Assembly: GCA_021740385.1 (NCBI GenBank)
Contig: JAIOZY010000012.1
Coordinates: 20,837-84,836 of the forward strand
DNA length: 64,000 bases
Direction of reading: 5' to 3'
Source: Prolixibacteraceae bacterium
GTDB lineage: Bacteria; Bacteroidota; Bacteroidia; Bacteroidales; Prolixibacteraceae
Position numbers and translations under genes: made by a program. Under the pieces are notes generated by a model, which was not told where the DNA came from, did not search any database, and was given only the letters and a program-made list of their open reading frames with translations. Positions 9,688 to 18,153 of this stretch are shown piece after piece; within the stretch, counting starts at the first letter, position 1, and every line of letters begins with the position of its first letter.

Positions 9688-10578
9688 TCATAAAAGGCTT
9701 GCTTCGGCGTAGTGCTCCATATAATACACATAAGCATGCTCGAGGTTGGGCTCAATCGGTACAGCATCAAAACCCTTTGGCGATTCATTCACAACCTCAA
9801 GTTCCCATCCCCCAACCGACGGTATCGAAGAAATGACATTAAATTTCACATTCACTTCGTCGAACTGTTCATGGCTTGCTTTAATTTTCCAAACATTTCC
9901 TTTTGCCTGGTTTATTAGTGCTTCGGGTGAACCGTTGTACATGAGCCTACCACTGCGTAACAGGGCCATGTGATGGCACGTGCTCGAAATGTCACCCACA
10001 ATGTGTGTCGACAATATGATAATCACATCGCGTGCACTGATTTTTGTTAACAGGTTGCGAAAGCGGATCCGCTCATCGGGGTCGAGGCCGGTGGTGGGTT
10101 CGTCTACAATGATTATTTTCGGGTCGCCAATTAATGCCTGTGCAATACCAAGCCTGCGCTTCATCCCCCCCGAAAGGTTATTGGCAAAACGTTCGCGTGC
10201 TTCGTATAACCCCACCTCTTCGAGCATTTCTTCCACGGCATCGCGGCGTTTTTGTTTTCCCTTAACACCGGCCAAACGTGCCGAATAATCGAGAAATTCC
10301 CAGGAACGCAGTTTGGGAAAAGCGCTGAAATCCTGCGGCAAATAGCCCGTCATGGTCCTGATGGCTTTCCTGTTTTTGCGTAAGTCTTCGCCATTAACCA
10401 ATACTTTTCCGGTGGTTGGGCTCATTAACGAAACCAAAATTCGCATCAGGGTCGATTTACCCGCGCCATTGGCACCCAGCAGGCCAAACATCCCGTTACT
10501 GATTTCGAGGCTGACCGACTTGAGGGCTTTATGACCGTTCGGATAAATTTTGGTAAGGTCCTGAATTGAAATATCCAC
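9688..10578 (-). CDS. ABC transporter ATP-binding protein
   Basis: ATPase subunit expected to energise the ABC-2 permease encoded just downstream. All motifs are present: Walker A GANGAGKST, Q-loop YLPQDF, signature NLSGGMKRRLG, Walker B IIIVDEPTTGLD and the switch His in LSTHIVGD. A C-terminal 80-residue accessory region follows (WKIKASHEQFDEVNVKF). The open frame has no ATG upstream of the Walker region. I chose the GTG at 10578 (MDISIQDLTKIYPNG), which matches family N-termini, giving 296 residues. A TTG at 10647 would add 23 unconserved residues. It is the first gene of the minus-strand export operon, so regulation of the whole set probably acts just upstream of it. Confidence 0.9.
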   Translation of the reverse strand: MDISIQDLTKIYPNGHKALKSVSLEISNGMFGLLGANGAGKSTLMRILVSLMSPTTGKVLVNGEDLRKNRKAIRTMTGYLPQDFSAFPKLRSWEFLDYSARLAGVKGKQKRRDAVEEMLEEVGLYEARERFANNLSGGMKRRLGIAQALIGDPKIIIVDEPTTGLDPDERIRFRNLLTKISARDVIIILSTHIVGDISSTCHHMALLRSGRLMYNGSPEALINQAKGNVWKIKASHEQFDEVNVKFNVISSIPSVGGWELEVVNESPKGFDAVPIEPNLEHAYVYYMEHYAEASLL

Positions 10579-10647
10579 TTTTTTCTGATTTAATAAACTT
10601 GTTCTGTTAGATACACCCTTAGCTAAAAGGTTTAATCCGTTTTTCAA

Positions 10648-11194
10648 ATTAGTAACAAATAGGCAGGAAAATTACAAAATCTGAAACCACAAACCCGATT
10701 AAGGCTTCAAATTATTAAGCTACAGGCTATGTCACGATTTAAAAGACTGCTCCGGCAACTGCAAAATTTAAAACATATCCCGATGAGTTAAGGTTCACAT
10801 TTTCAAAAAACAGGCATGTTAAACTACATCTAAATCACTAGTGTCCGGTAAAAATTACAGCAATTGGGCTAAAGCCCCCATCAATAGTAGCTTTTACTGA
10901 ATCGCACCGGATCTTTCGGATTTGCACAATGTACGTTCTAAGCGCTGGTGGCGATTTGCAATCGCCGCCTTTCAAACTCATGATTTTTAATCCTGTAAAC
11001 AAACTAAACATACTCTATATTAACCAACCCTTTTACACCTGTTAGGCACGGATGACATATCCGCACCAGCCCACGTTGCCATCATTCCGCATATTCCGAA
11101 GAGTTGAGTAAAACAAATCACAAATTCCAAATTACACATTTTACATCTATATTTATATCTTTACTATCGTTTAAGTGCAAAAAAATATTTTAAA
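10648..11194. other. Intergenic region between divergent operons
   Basis: About 550 bases without a convincing gene. It must hold the promoters of the leftward export operon and the rightward YjbQ gene. A TAtcTTTA box at 11156-11163, 31 bases before the YjbQ ATG, is one mismatch from the Bacteroidota -7 consensus. Two short palindromes (10866-10877 and 10950-10966) look like REP-type elements. The word GTGTCCGGTAAAA near 10850 resembles transposon-end debris, but no transposase is present. Confidence 0.5.
10866..10966. repeat. Two REP-like palindromes
   Basis: GGGCTAAAGCCC at 10866-10877 is a 5-bp stem with an AA loop. GGCGATTTGCAATCGCC at 10950-10966 is a perfect 7-bp stem with a TGC loop. 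Such palindromes occur in Bacteroidota near REP-associated tyrosine transposase (RAYT) genes; none is encoded here, so they would be stranded copies. Assignment is by appearance only. Confidence 0.4.
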
Positions 11195-11605
11195 ATGATC
11201 CAGCAACAAACCATCTATTTACCGCAATACCGAAGGGGTTTTCACCTCATAACCCACGTTATTGAACAGGAATTGAACGAACTGCCGGCAACCGGTATTT
11301 TAAATCTTTTGCTCCAACACACTTCGGCGGCCCTTACGCTTAACGAAAATGCCGACCCCGATGTGCGGCACGATCTCGAAAACTTCACCAATAAACTCAT
11401 ACCTGAAAACCACCCGGTTTACACCCACATTCTTGAAGGCCCCGACGACATGCCTGCGCATATAAAATCGTCCCTGTTCGGGGCAAACCTTTCAATTCCA
11501 ATAACGAACCACCAACTCAACCTGGGAACCTGGCAGGGGATTTACCTCTGTGAATTCAGGAACCGGGGCGGAAGCCGGCGGATAATTGCCACCATATACA
11601 GCTAA
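11195..11605 (+). CDS. YjbQ / UPF0047 family protein (secondary thiamine-phosphate synthase-like)
   Basis: A single-domain cytosolic protein of 136 residues, the normal size for the family. The conserved blocks are present in order: LLLQHTSAALTLNENADPDV, EGPDDMPAHIKSSL and LGTWQGIYLCEFRNRGG. The His in QHTSA and the His in PAHIKSSL are the conserved putative metal or active-site positions. Members such as E. coli YjbQ have weak thiamine-phosphate synthase activity in vitro; the physiological role is not settled, so the name is a family label. It precedes iorA by 85 bases in the same direction and may be co-transcribed, with no obvious functional link. A TAtcTTTA box lies 31 bases upstream. 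Confidence 0.9.
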   Translation: MIQQQTIYLPQYRRGFHLITHVIEQELNELPATGILNLLLQHTSAALTLNENADPDVRHDLENFTNKLIPENHPVYTHILEGPDDMPAHIKSSLFGANLSIPITNHQLNLGTWQGIYLCEFRNRGGSRRIIATIYS

Positions 11606-11690
11606 ATCTGCCTATTTATTTATGTGACGATCCTCATTGAATTATTGAAATATTTAATCCACTTTTGCTGCTTCTTTAAAAATTACAACC

Positions 11691-13295
11691 ATGAGTGTAA
11701 AACTTCTTTTAGGCAACGAGGCAATTGGCCTGGGCGCAATCGATGCAGGCATTTCAGGAGTTTATGCATATCCGGGCACACCATCGACCGAAATAACAGA
11801 ATACATCCAGGCACATCCGCTGGCTGCCGAACGCAACATTCAACGCAAATGGAGTGCTAACGAAAAAACAGCTTACGAAGGGGCACTGGGCATGTCGTAT
11901 GCCGGTAAAAGGGCGCTGGTTTGCATGAAACATGTGGGGCTTAATGTTGCTGCCGATGCTTTTATAAATTCAACTTTTACCGGCGTAAATGGCGGACTGG
12001 TATTGGTTGTGGCCGATGACCCGTCGATGCACTCCTCGCAAAACGAACAGGATTCGCGCTTCTACGGGAAATTTGCCATGATCCCAATCCTTGAACCTTC
12101 ATCGCAACAAGAGGCCTACGAGATGGTTAAATTTGCTTTCGACCTTTCGGAAAGCATTCAATACCCCGTTCTTTTCAGGATCACAACCCGGTTAGCCCAT
12201 TCAAGGGCCGGCGTTTCGAGGGATGAAAAACATAGAAAAGAAAATTCACTCTCGTTCCCACCCGATTTAAGGCAATTTGTTTTACTTCCGGCAATAGCAC
12301 GTAAACGTTATGAACTTCTTCTGAATAACCAGGACAAATTTCAGAAACTTTCTGAAAATTCATCCTACAACCAATACACCCCCGGCAGCGACCATTCATT
12401 GGGAATTGTGTGTTGCGGCATTGCCATTAATTACCTGCTCGAGAATTATACAGAAAAACCCTGCCCTTATCCCATTTTAAAAATCGGACAATACCCCATA
12501 CCGGAGAAGTTGGTGAAAAAAATTGAAAGCGAATGTGACGAATTGCTTATTGTCGAGGAAGGATATCCGGTTGTTGAAGAAATGTTATCCGATTATTTCG
12601 GAAAAGGCAAACGCATAAGGGGGAGGCTCGATGGCACATTGCCCCGGGCTGGTGAACTTTCGCCCGGATTGTTGGCCAATGCGTTGCAGTTAGAACAGGC
12701 TAAAAACCCGGGCATACCCGAAATTGTTACCAACAGACCCCCCTCGCTATGTACAGGTTGCGGCCATCAGGATATGTACAAGGCGCTTAACGAAGCCCTG
12801 AAACCCTGGGGCGACGGGCATGTTTTTTCCGACATAGGTTGCTACACACTGGGGGCACTACCGCCTTACCGCTCAATAAATTCATGTGTCGATATGGGTG
12901 CTTCGGTTACCATGGCCAAAGGCGCTGCCGATGCCGGGTTGTTCCCGTCGCTGGCCGTTATTGGCGATTCTACATTCACCCACTCGGGCATGACCGGCCT
13001 ACTCGATGCTGTGAACGATGGTTCAAACGTAGTCATCATTATTTCCGACAACCAGTCGGTATCAATGACCGGGGGGCAGGACTCCTCAGCAACCGGACGG
13101 CTTGATTCGATATGCAAAGGCATTGGAGTCGATCCGGCACACATCCGCACCGTTGTACCTCACCGCAAAAACCACGACAAAATGGTGAGTATAATTAAAG
13201 AAGAAATTGATTATAAAGGCGTTTCAGTAATTATTCCAACCCGCGAATGCATTCAAAGAACTGCAAGATTGAAACGGGCAAAACGCAAAAGTTAA
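11691..13295 (+). CDS. iorA: Indolepyruvate ferredoxin oxidoreductase, alpha subunit
   Basis: TPP-dependent subunit that, with IorB, oxidatively decarboxylates aryl pyruvates (indole-, phenyl-, hydroxyphenylpyruvate) to acyl-CoA and reduces ferredoxin, or runs in reverse for aromatic amino-acid synthesis. The N-terminal pyruvate:ferredoxin-type domain starts LLGNEAIGLGAIDAGISG with YPGTPSTEI. The TPP-binding domain at about residues 350-510 has CTGCGHQDMY, DIGCYTLGALPP and GDSTFTHSGMTGL. At 534 residues it ends soon after this domain and lacks the C-terminal two-cluster ferredoxin domain of the longer archaeal enzymes; short forms are, as I recall, usual in Bacteroidota. Electrons would then pass to an external carrier. 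iorB follows 26 bases downstream. Confidence 0.92.
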   Translation: MSVKLLLGNEAIGLGAIDAGISGVYAYPGTPSTEITEYIQAHPLAAERNIQRKWSANEKTAYEGALGMSYAGKRALVCMKHVGLNVAADAFINSTFTGVNGGLVLVVADDPSMHSSQNEQDSRFYGKFAMIPILEPSSQQEAYEMVKFAFDLSESIQYPVLFRITTRLAHSRAGVSRDEKHRKENSLSFPPDLRQFVLLPAIARKRYELLLNNQDKFQKLSENSSYNQYTPGSDHSLGIVCCGIAINYLLENYTEKPCPYPILKIGQYPIPEKLVKKIESECDELLIVEEGYPVVEEMLSDYFGKGKRIRGRLDGTLPRAGELSPGLLANALQLEQAKNPGIPEIVTNRPPSLCTGCGHQDMYKALNEALKPWGDGHVFSDIGCYTLGALPPYRSINSCVDMGASVTMAKGAADAGLFPSLAVIGDSTFTHSGMTGLLDAVNDGSNVVIIISDNQSVSMTGGQDSSATGRLDSICKGIGVDPAHIRTVVPHRKNHDKMVSIIKEEIDYKGVSVIIPTRECIQRTARLKRAKRKS

Positions 13296-13321
13296 TCGGT
13301 TGAATATTTAAAAAAGTAAAA

Positions 13322-13903
13322 ATGAAGACAAACATCATATTGGCCGGAGTAGGCGGACAAGGGATCCTTTCGATAGCAGCCGTTCTGGGCGCAGCATCGC
13401 TTAAAAACAAGTATTACCTGAAACAGGCCGAAACACACGGCATGAGCCAGCGTGGCGGTGCCGTTGTCTCACACCTGCGCATATCCGACAAACCCATTCA
13501 TTCCGATTTAATCCCAATGGGAAAAGCAGACATTATCCTTTCTGTTGAACCCATGGAATCGCTCCGTTACCTCCCTTTTCTTAAGCCCCATGGCTATTTG
13601 GTTACAAACAACGTACCTTACAAAAACATTCCCAATTACCCGGAAATGGATAAACTTCAAGCTGAAATTGACAAATTAAAAAGAAAAGTAACCATTAATG
13701 CCGATGGCATTGCAAAAGAAATTGGTAACCTGAGAGCTTCAAACATGGTCATGCTTGGAGCAGCTTCAAATTTTATTGAAGTACCTTCGAAAAAAATTGA
13801 GGAAGGGATTGCTGAAATTTTCAGATCGAAAGGGGCAGCTATTATTCAGTTGAATATTGAAGCCTTCCGGAAAGGGAAAACAACTGCAAAAACAACCCCT
13901 TAA
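13322..13903 (+). CDS. iorB: Indolepyruvate ferredoxin oxidoreductase, beta subunit
   Basis: Gamma-type domain partner of IorA, 193 residues, normal length. It has the family hallmarks NIILAGVGGQGILSIA near the N-terminus, HGMSQRGGAVVSHLRI (about residues 40-55) and SVEPMESLRYLPFL. It supplies the domain needed for a functional 2-oxoacid oxidoreductase and lies 26 bases after iorA, so the two form one operon. The protein is cytosolic and has no metal-cluster motif. The C-terminus is Lys/Thr-rich (KGKTTAKTTP) and probably unstructured. Confidence 0.93.
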   Translation: MKTNIILAGVGGQGILSIAAVLGAASLKNKYYLKQAETHGMSQRGGAVVSHLRISDKPIHSDLIPMGKADIILSVEPMESLRYLPFLKPHGYLVTNNVPYKNIPNYPEMDKLQAEIDKLKRKVTINADGIAKEIGNLRASNMVMLGAASNFIEVPSKKIEEGIAEIFRSKGAAIIQLNIEAFRKGKTTAKTTP

Positions 13904-13987
13904 CACCGGACATCTGACGATTCACTAACCTTTACCTCATTATAAATTCTGCTTTAAAATACCGTTGCAAATCATTTAAGGGTCAGG

Positions 13988-14020
13988 ATTGTTCAACATT
14001 TCTCATTTTTTGTATATTTA
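13988..14020 (+). promoter_or_regulatory. Putative Bacteroidota promoter for the 14.0-16.1 kb pair
   Basis: ATTG at 13988-13991 and TATATTTA at 14013-14020 are separated by 21 bases, close to the TTTG / TAnnTTTG pattern of the Bacteroidota primary sigma factor (one mismatch in each box). Transcription would begin near 14026 and give a short leader before the ATG at 14041. Confidence 0.5.
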
Positions 14021-14040
14021 CCCGGTTCATGGGGGAAAAA

Positions 14041-14694
14041 ATGAGAAAAGAGAAAATAACATCAACAATAATTCTGTTAATACTATGCCTGCATTTTTCG
14101 TGTGGCTTTGAAGATTTGGGCAAAGTTGAAGACGTAGCGGTTGTATCGAATGCAAAATTCATTGTGCCGCTTGCCTATGGCGAAATCGACATTGAAACAG
14201 TAATTGATTATACCGGACTCGGGACCAACGAGTTTGAACGTACCAGCGACGGGTATTACATTTTAGATTACTCGCTAAGGGAATTCGAAACAGGCGATAC
14301 GCTTGCCTTATCGAACAGTTTGCCAGAATTAATCTCCCGACTTGAGTTGCGCATTGAAACCGAAAACCGCTTACCACTTGGCATAAGCTTTTCTGTCAGC
14401 TTTTACGATTCCATCTCAGCCGCCAGACTTGGCCCGCCAATCGAAATCGACTTCATCGTTCCGCCCGAAACAGACAGTGAAGGAAAAGTCATTGCCCCCT
14501 CAAACCATATTCAGAACATTGCACTCGCTGCGGAACATGTCAATCAGTTAAAAAATGCAAACGGCATTATACTCAATGTTTTTTTGTACCTGCCCGAACG
14601 CAAAAGCCAAGAATTACTGATACATCCCTCCGATTATTTTTCACTGAACATTGGTGCCATAGTCGATTTATCGACCAACAATGCCCCTGATTAA
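14041..14694 (+). CDS. Lipoprotein of unknown function
   Basis: A 217-residue exported protein. MRKEKITSTIILLILCLHFSC is a signal sequence ending in a lipobox with an acylated Cys. The mature part has no motif I recognise; it reads like beta-sandwich material (FIVPLAYGEIDIETVIDYTG, NRLPLGISFSVSFYDS). I took the ATG at 14041, which follows a G-rich GGGGGA; an ATG at 14029 would add four residues. The next gene, an outer-membrane barrel of the DUF5723 family, begins 13 bases later, so the two probably act together at the outer membrane. A promoter-like sequence lies immediately upstream. Confidence 0.8.
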   Translation: MRKEKITSTIILLILCLHFSCGFEDLGKVEDVAVVSNAKFIVPLAYGEIDIETVIDYTGLGTNEFERTSDGYYILDYSLREFETGDTLALSNSLPELISRLELRIETENRLPLGISFSVSFYDSISAARLGPPIEIDFIVPPETDSEGKVIAPSNHIQNIALAAEHVNQLKNANGIILNVFLYLPERKSQELLIHPSDYFSLNIGAIVDLSTNNAPD

Positions 14695-14706
14695 CAATTG
14701 GTGATT

Positions 14707-16083
14707 ATGCTGAAAAAAATAAGCACATATTGTACATTGTTAATACTAATTCTGCACCCGTTATTAACCCGTGCGCAGGAACCCAATATTTTATACACGC
14801 TCGGAAACACACCGCAGTCGACCCTTTTAAACCCGTCCCGCATAACCGACCAGGCGAAAATTACGATACAACTCCCCCTTCTTTCAGGCTTCGGGTTCAG
14901 TTTAAACAATTCGTTTCCGATGAGCAGTTTCATTGGCATTCACGACACAACCCTCACCCTCGATTTTAACAAACTGCAATCGAAAATCGGGTTCAACAGC
15001 CATTTTACCCAACAAATAAACCTGCCCCTTTTGGGCTTGCAGCTGCGCCTGGGCAAAAACATGTTCACCGCTTCGGTTACCGAAAAACAACTGTTCAGGC
15101 TGAGTTTTGACCGCAACCTGGTACAATTGATCAACGAAGGCAACGAGGCCTTTATAAACCAACCATTTACAACACACTTCGACCTGAATTTTTTTCATTA
15201 CCGTGAATACTCCCTGGGTTATGGACGCCGCATCGATAAAAGATGGTCGGTTGGGGCAAGGGTAAAATTGCTGACCGGTTTTTCAACAGTCGATGTCAGA
15301 AAAATGAACATCGGGCTTACAACGGGGCAAAATTTTGAATACCTTACTTTATCGGCACAGGGTGAATACAACATGAGCCTGCCCTTTAATGTTGAAGAAA
15401 ACGATGGGGAACAAACACCTTTTGATGTAGTGGGTTACTTTACCAACACGTCGAACCCGGGCATGGCCATTGACCTTGGTGCTTCATTCCGTATAATGCC
15501 CGAGCTGGAAGTTTCGGCCAGTGTTATCGATCTGGGCTTCATTCGCTGGAAGGACAATGTAACAAACATCAGCCACGAGGGCAGTTTCCTATGGCAGGGG
15601 CTCGACTTGAACAGCTTCATTTCAACACCTCAACCCATCGATGGGGAAGATGTTCCTAATCCGAATCCCATAAACGAATTAGCAGACTCCATATCAAAAT
15701 TAATCGATCTGCAATATGCTTCCAATCCATTTACAACCGGCCTGCCCACAAAAATTTTACTTTCCGGCGAATACACTTTTCATCCTGTAATATCCGTTTC
15801 ACTTGTTGATCGTTTATTGATATACGACAGGCAAATAACCAATTCATTCACCCTTTCGGGGAACCTGAAACTGGGGCAAATTTGGGCCTTATCGGCGGGA
15901 TATTCCGTCATTGGACGTTCGTTCAACAACCTCAGTCTTGGCACTTCGTTAAAGCTTGGTCCCTTTCAACTTTGGGCAGCTACAAATAACATTCTTGCCC
16001 TCAGCATACAGGAAACATCAAATTTCAACCTGCTTTTCGGGTTTAATTTAATGTTTGGGAATAACCATAACCAAAGTTTATAA
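14707..16083 (+). CDS. DUF5723-family outer-membrane beta-barrel protein
   Basis: A 458-residue exported protein: signal sequence (CTLLILILHPLLTRAQ) followed by the family opening NILYTLGNTPQSTLLNPS, then alternating amphipathic strands typical of a beta-barrel (LSGFGFSLNNSF, SLGYGRRIDKRWSVGARVKL, ASFRIMPELEVSASVIDLGF). The ending NLLFGFNLMFGNNHNQSL has strand-like character. The family is Bacteroidota-specific and has no assigned function. I used the ATG at 14707; TTG and GTG codons just before it are unlikely starts. It pairs with the preceding lipoprotein gene. Confidence 0.82.
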   Translation: MLKKISTYCTLLILILHPLLTRAQEPNILYTLGNTPQSTLLNPSRITDQAKITIQLPLLSGFGFSLNNSFPMSSFIGIHDTTLTLDFNKLQSKIGFNSHFTQQINLPLLGLQLRLGKNMFTASVTEKQLFRLSFDRNLVQLINEGNEAFINQPFTTHFDLNFFHYREYSLGYGRRIDKRWSVGARVKLLTGFSTVDVRKMNIGLTTGQNFEYLTLSAQGEYNMSLPFNVEENDGEQTPFDVVGYFTNTSNPGMAIDLGASFRIMPELEVSASVIDLGFIRWKDNVTNISHEGSFLWQGLDLNSFISTPQPIDGEDVPNPNPINELADSISKLIDLQYASNPFTTGLPTKILLSGEYTFHPVISVSLVDRLLIYDRQITNSFTLSGNLKLGQIWALSAGYSVIGRSFNNLSLGTSLKLGPFQLWAATNNILALSIQETSNFNLLFGFNLMFGNNHNQSL

Positions 16084-16210
16084 AAACCTCATTTTTCAAA
16101 ATCTATATGTTAAGGATAATCTTAATAAGTTAAAAAAAATCATTTTTAGGGGCCAATAATTTTCATTTTGAAAAAATATTTTCATATTTGCACGAAATTA
16201 TAACAAAGAA

Positions 16211-16279
16211 ATGATCAGAAACATTATCATATCGCTTATTAGCCTGCTAGGGATTCTAATTCTCACCAAGCGGAGCTGA
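16211..16279 (+). CDS. Leucine/isoleucine-rich leader peptide of the leu attenuator
   Basis: A 22-residue open frame, MIRNIIISLISLLGILILTKR followed by Ser and TGA. Twelve of the 22 residues are Ile or Leu (seven Ile, five Leu), and leuA follows 128 bases after the stop. The codons ATT CTC A (16259-16265) form RNA segment 1 of the attenuator, and the stop codon sits at the start of segment 2. Ribosome position on this peptide would therefore decide whether the terminator at 16319-16351 forms. It is too short to be a functional protein. A CAtaTTTG box at 16183-16190, one base off TAnnTTTG, is a possible promoter. Confidence 0.8.
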   Translation: MIRNIIISLISLLGILILTKRS

Positions 16280-16351
16280 GAGTGGTATGTATATGTGAAA
16301 AAGCATAAAAAATAGTTGAAGCCATTCTCAGAAATTGAGAGTGGCTTTTTT
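16259..16351 (+). promoter_or_regulatory. Transcription attenuator of the leucine operon
   Basis: Four mutually exclusive segments are visible. Segment 1 ATTCTCA (16259-16265) can pair with segment 2 TGAGAGT (16277-16283). Segment 2, as CTGAGAGTGGT (16276-16286), can instead pair over 11 positions with segment 3 GCCATTCTCAG (16321-16331), forming an antiterminator. Segment 3 pairs with segment 4 TGAGAGTGGC (16336-16345) in a 12-bp hairpin with loop GAAAT and a T tract. Expected logic: Leu/Ile starvation stalls the ribosome on the leader, frees segment 2 and prevents termination. With ample amino acids the ribosome reaches the stop, covers segment 2 and the terminator forms. Confidence 0.82.
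16319..16351 (+). terminator. Conditional intrinsic terminator before leuA
   Basis: Stem 16319-16330 (AAGCCATTCTCA) pairs with 16336-16347 across a five-base loop GAAAT; one T-G wobble, otherwise Watson-Crick. The run of T at 16346-16351 completes an intrinsic terminator. It lies between the leader peptide and leuA. Confidence 0.82.
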
Positions 16352-16407
16352 AATTAATAATTTTCATGTTAAACCAGGCTGAAAAAACAGCCGCAAAAAC
16401 AAACACC

Positions 16408-17916
16408 ATGAGCGACAGGTTGTACATTTTCGACACAACGTTACGCGACGGGGAACAAGTTCCCGGCTGCCAGTTAAACACCATTGAAAAAATTGAGGTG
16501 GCAAAGGCACTCGAGGAACTCGGGGTTGACATTATTGAAGCGGGATTTCCCATTTCGAGCCCCGGCGATTTCAATTCAGTTGTCGAAATATCAAAGGCAG
16601 TAACATGGCCAACAATATGCGCTTTAACGCGCGCGGTAGAAAAAGATATTGATGTTGCTGCCGATTCGCTAAAATATGCCAAAAAAGGACGTATACACAC
16701 AGGCATCGGTACATCACCCTATCACATAAAATACAAACTTAATTCAAACGAAGATGAAATCCTCCAAAGGGCTGTTGCCGCCGTTAAATATGCCAAAAAG
16801 TACGTCGAGGATGTTGAATTTTATGCCGAAGATGCGGGCCGCAGCGACAATGTTTACCTTGCAAAAGTTGTTGAAGCCGTGATTAAAGCCGGGGCAACTG
16901 TGGTAAACATACCCGATACTACCGGTTATACCCTGCCCCACGAGTTTGGCGAAAAAATTAAATTCCTGATGGAAAATGTGAAAGGGGTTCACAAAGCTGT
17001 AATCTCAACCCACTGTCACAACGACCTGGGCATGGCAACCGCAAACTCGGTAAGCGGAATCCTTAACGGCGCACGCCAGGTTGAGGTTACCATAAACGGG
17101 ATTGGCGAAAGGGCCGGCAATACTTCCCTTGAAGAAATGGCCATGATTTTTAAAAGCCGCGAAAAAGAACTGGGTATCATGACCAACATCAACACGAAAA
17201 AAATATACAAAACAAGCCGTTTGGTTTCAAGCCTGATGAACATGCCTGTACAGCCAAACAAAGCCATTGTTGGGCGCAATGCTTTTTCACACTCATCGGG
17301 CATACACCAGGACGGGGTGCTGAAAAACCGTGAAAATTACGAAATAATCGACCCAACAGATGTTGGTATTTACGAATCGTCAATTGTATTAACTGCCCGA
17401 AGCGGAAGGGCTGCCCTGAAACACCACATCGAGAACCTGGGCTTTAAACTCGATAAAAGCAAACTCGATGAAGTTTACCAGGAATTTCTGAAACTGGCCG
17501 ATAAGAAAAAAGACATCAAGGAAGATGATCTTTTGCTGCTCCTGGGAGAATTAAGGGGCGAAAAACATCGTATTAAACTCGACTTCCTGCAGGTATTGTC
17601 GGGCAAAGAGGTACACCCCATGGCAACGGTTCGCCTCATTATTGCCGGGGAAAAATTTTCGGCCACTTCCGATGGTAACGGTCCGGTTGATGCAGCAATA
17701 AAAGCTGTTAAACAAATCCTGACCCGCCACGTTACGGTTGAAGAATTTTTGATCCAGGCGATAACACGGGGCAGCGACGATGTAGGCAAAGTGCACATGA
17801 CCATTTCGCACGACGACCGCCACTACCATGGCTTTGGGGCTCACACCGACATCATTACAGCATCGGTTGAGGCCTTCCTCGACGGCATTAATAAAATTCC
17901 GGTTGTGAAAAAATAA
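16408..17916 (+). CDS. leuA: 2-isopropylmalate synthase
   Basis: Catalyses acetyl-CoA + 2-oxoisovalerate to 2-isopropylmalate, the first committed step of leucine synthesis. The TIM-barrel opens [20 protein letters not shown] with catalytic Arg and metal-binding Asp; the HCHND metal-ligand motif appears as [11 protein letters not shown], followed by [14 protein letters not shown]. The C-terminal LeuA allosteric domain (about residues 360-495) contains HPMATVRL and [12 protein letters not shown], so leucine feedback inhibition is expected. I prefer the ATG at 16408 ([11 protein letters not shown], 502 residues), which matches family N-termini; an ATG at 16366, right after the attenuator, would add 14 residues. 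Expression is probably governed by that attenuator. Confidence 0.95.
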   Translation: MSDRLYIFDTTLRDGEQVPGCQLNTIEKIEVAKALEELGVDIIEAGFPISSPGDFNSVVEISKAVTWPTICALTRAVEKDIDVAADSLKYAKKGRIHTGIGTSPYHIKYKLNSNEDEILQRAVAAVKYAKKYVEDVEFYAEDAGRSDNVYLAKVVEAVIKAGATVVNIPDTTGYTLPHEFGEKIKFLMENVKGVHKAVISTHCHNDLGMATANSVSGILNGARQVEVTINGIGERAGNTSLEEMAMIFKSREKELGIMTNINTKKIYKTSRLVSSLMNMPVQPNKAIVGRNAFSHSSGIHQDGVLKNRENYEIIDPTDVGIYESSIVLTARSGRAALKHHIENLGFKLDKSKLDEVYQEFLKLADKKKDIKEDDLLLLLGELRGEKHRIKLDFLQVLSGKEVHPMATVRLIIAGEKFSATSDGNGPVDAAIKAVKQILTRHVTVEEFLIQAITRGSDDVGKVHMTISHDDRHYHGFGAHTDIITASVEAFLDGINKIPVVKK

Positions 17917-18153
17917 CGTCCCTCCAACCTTCCGCCAACTGGCAGTGAAGATCAAAATGAAAAAATGGAGAGGCACTGAAAATAAATAGTTGAAAAAATA
18001 ATTATAAAAAAAGAACCTCGGATACGTGAGGATAGCTATAAAGCAAGACACAAACCGGAAACGGAGCAATTCGCAAAGGTTGAAAAAATCACCTTGCTTT
18101 TTAGCGCCTTAGCGGTTAAAAAATAGAAGCCGCTACCGAGGGGGAGGCACAAT

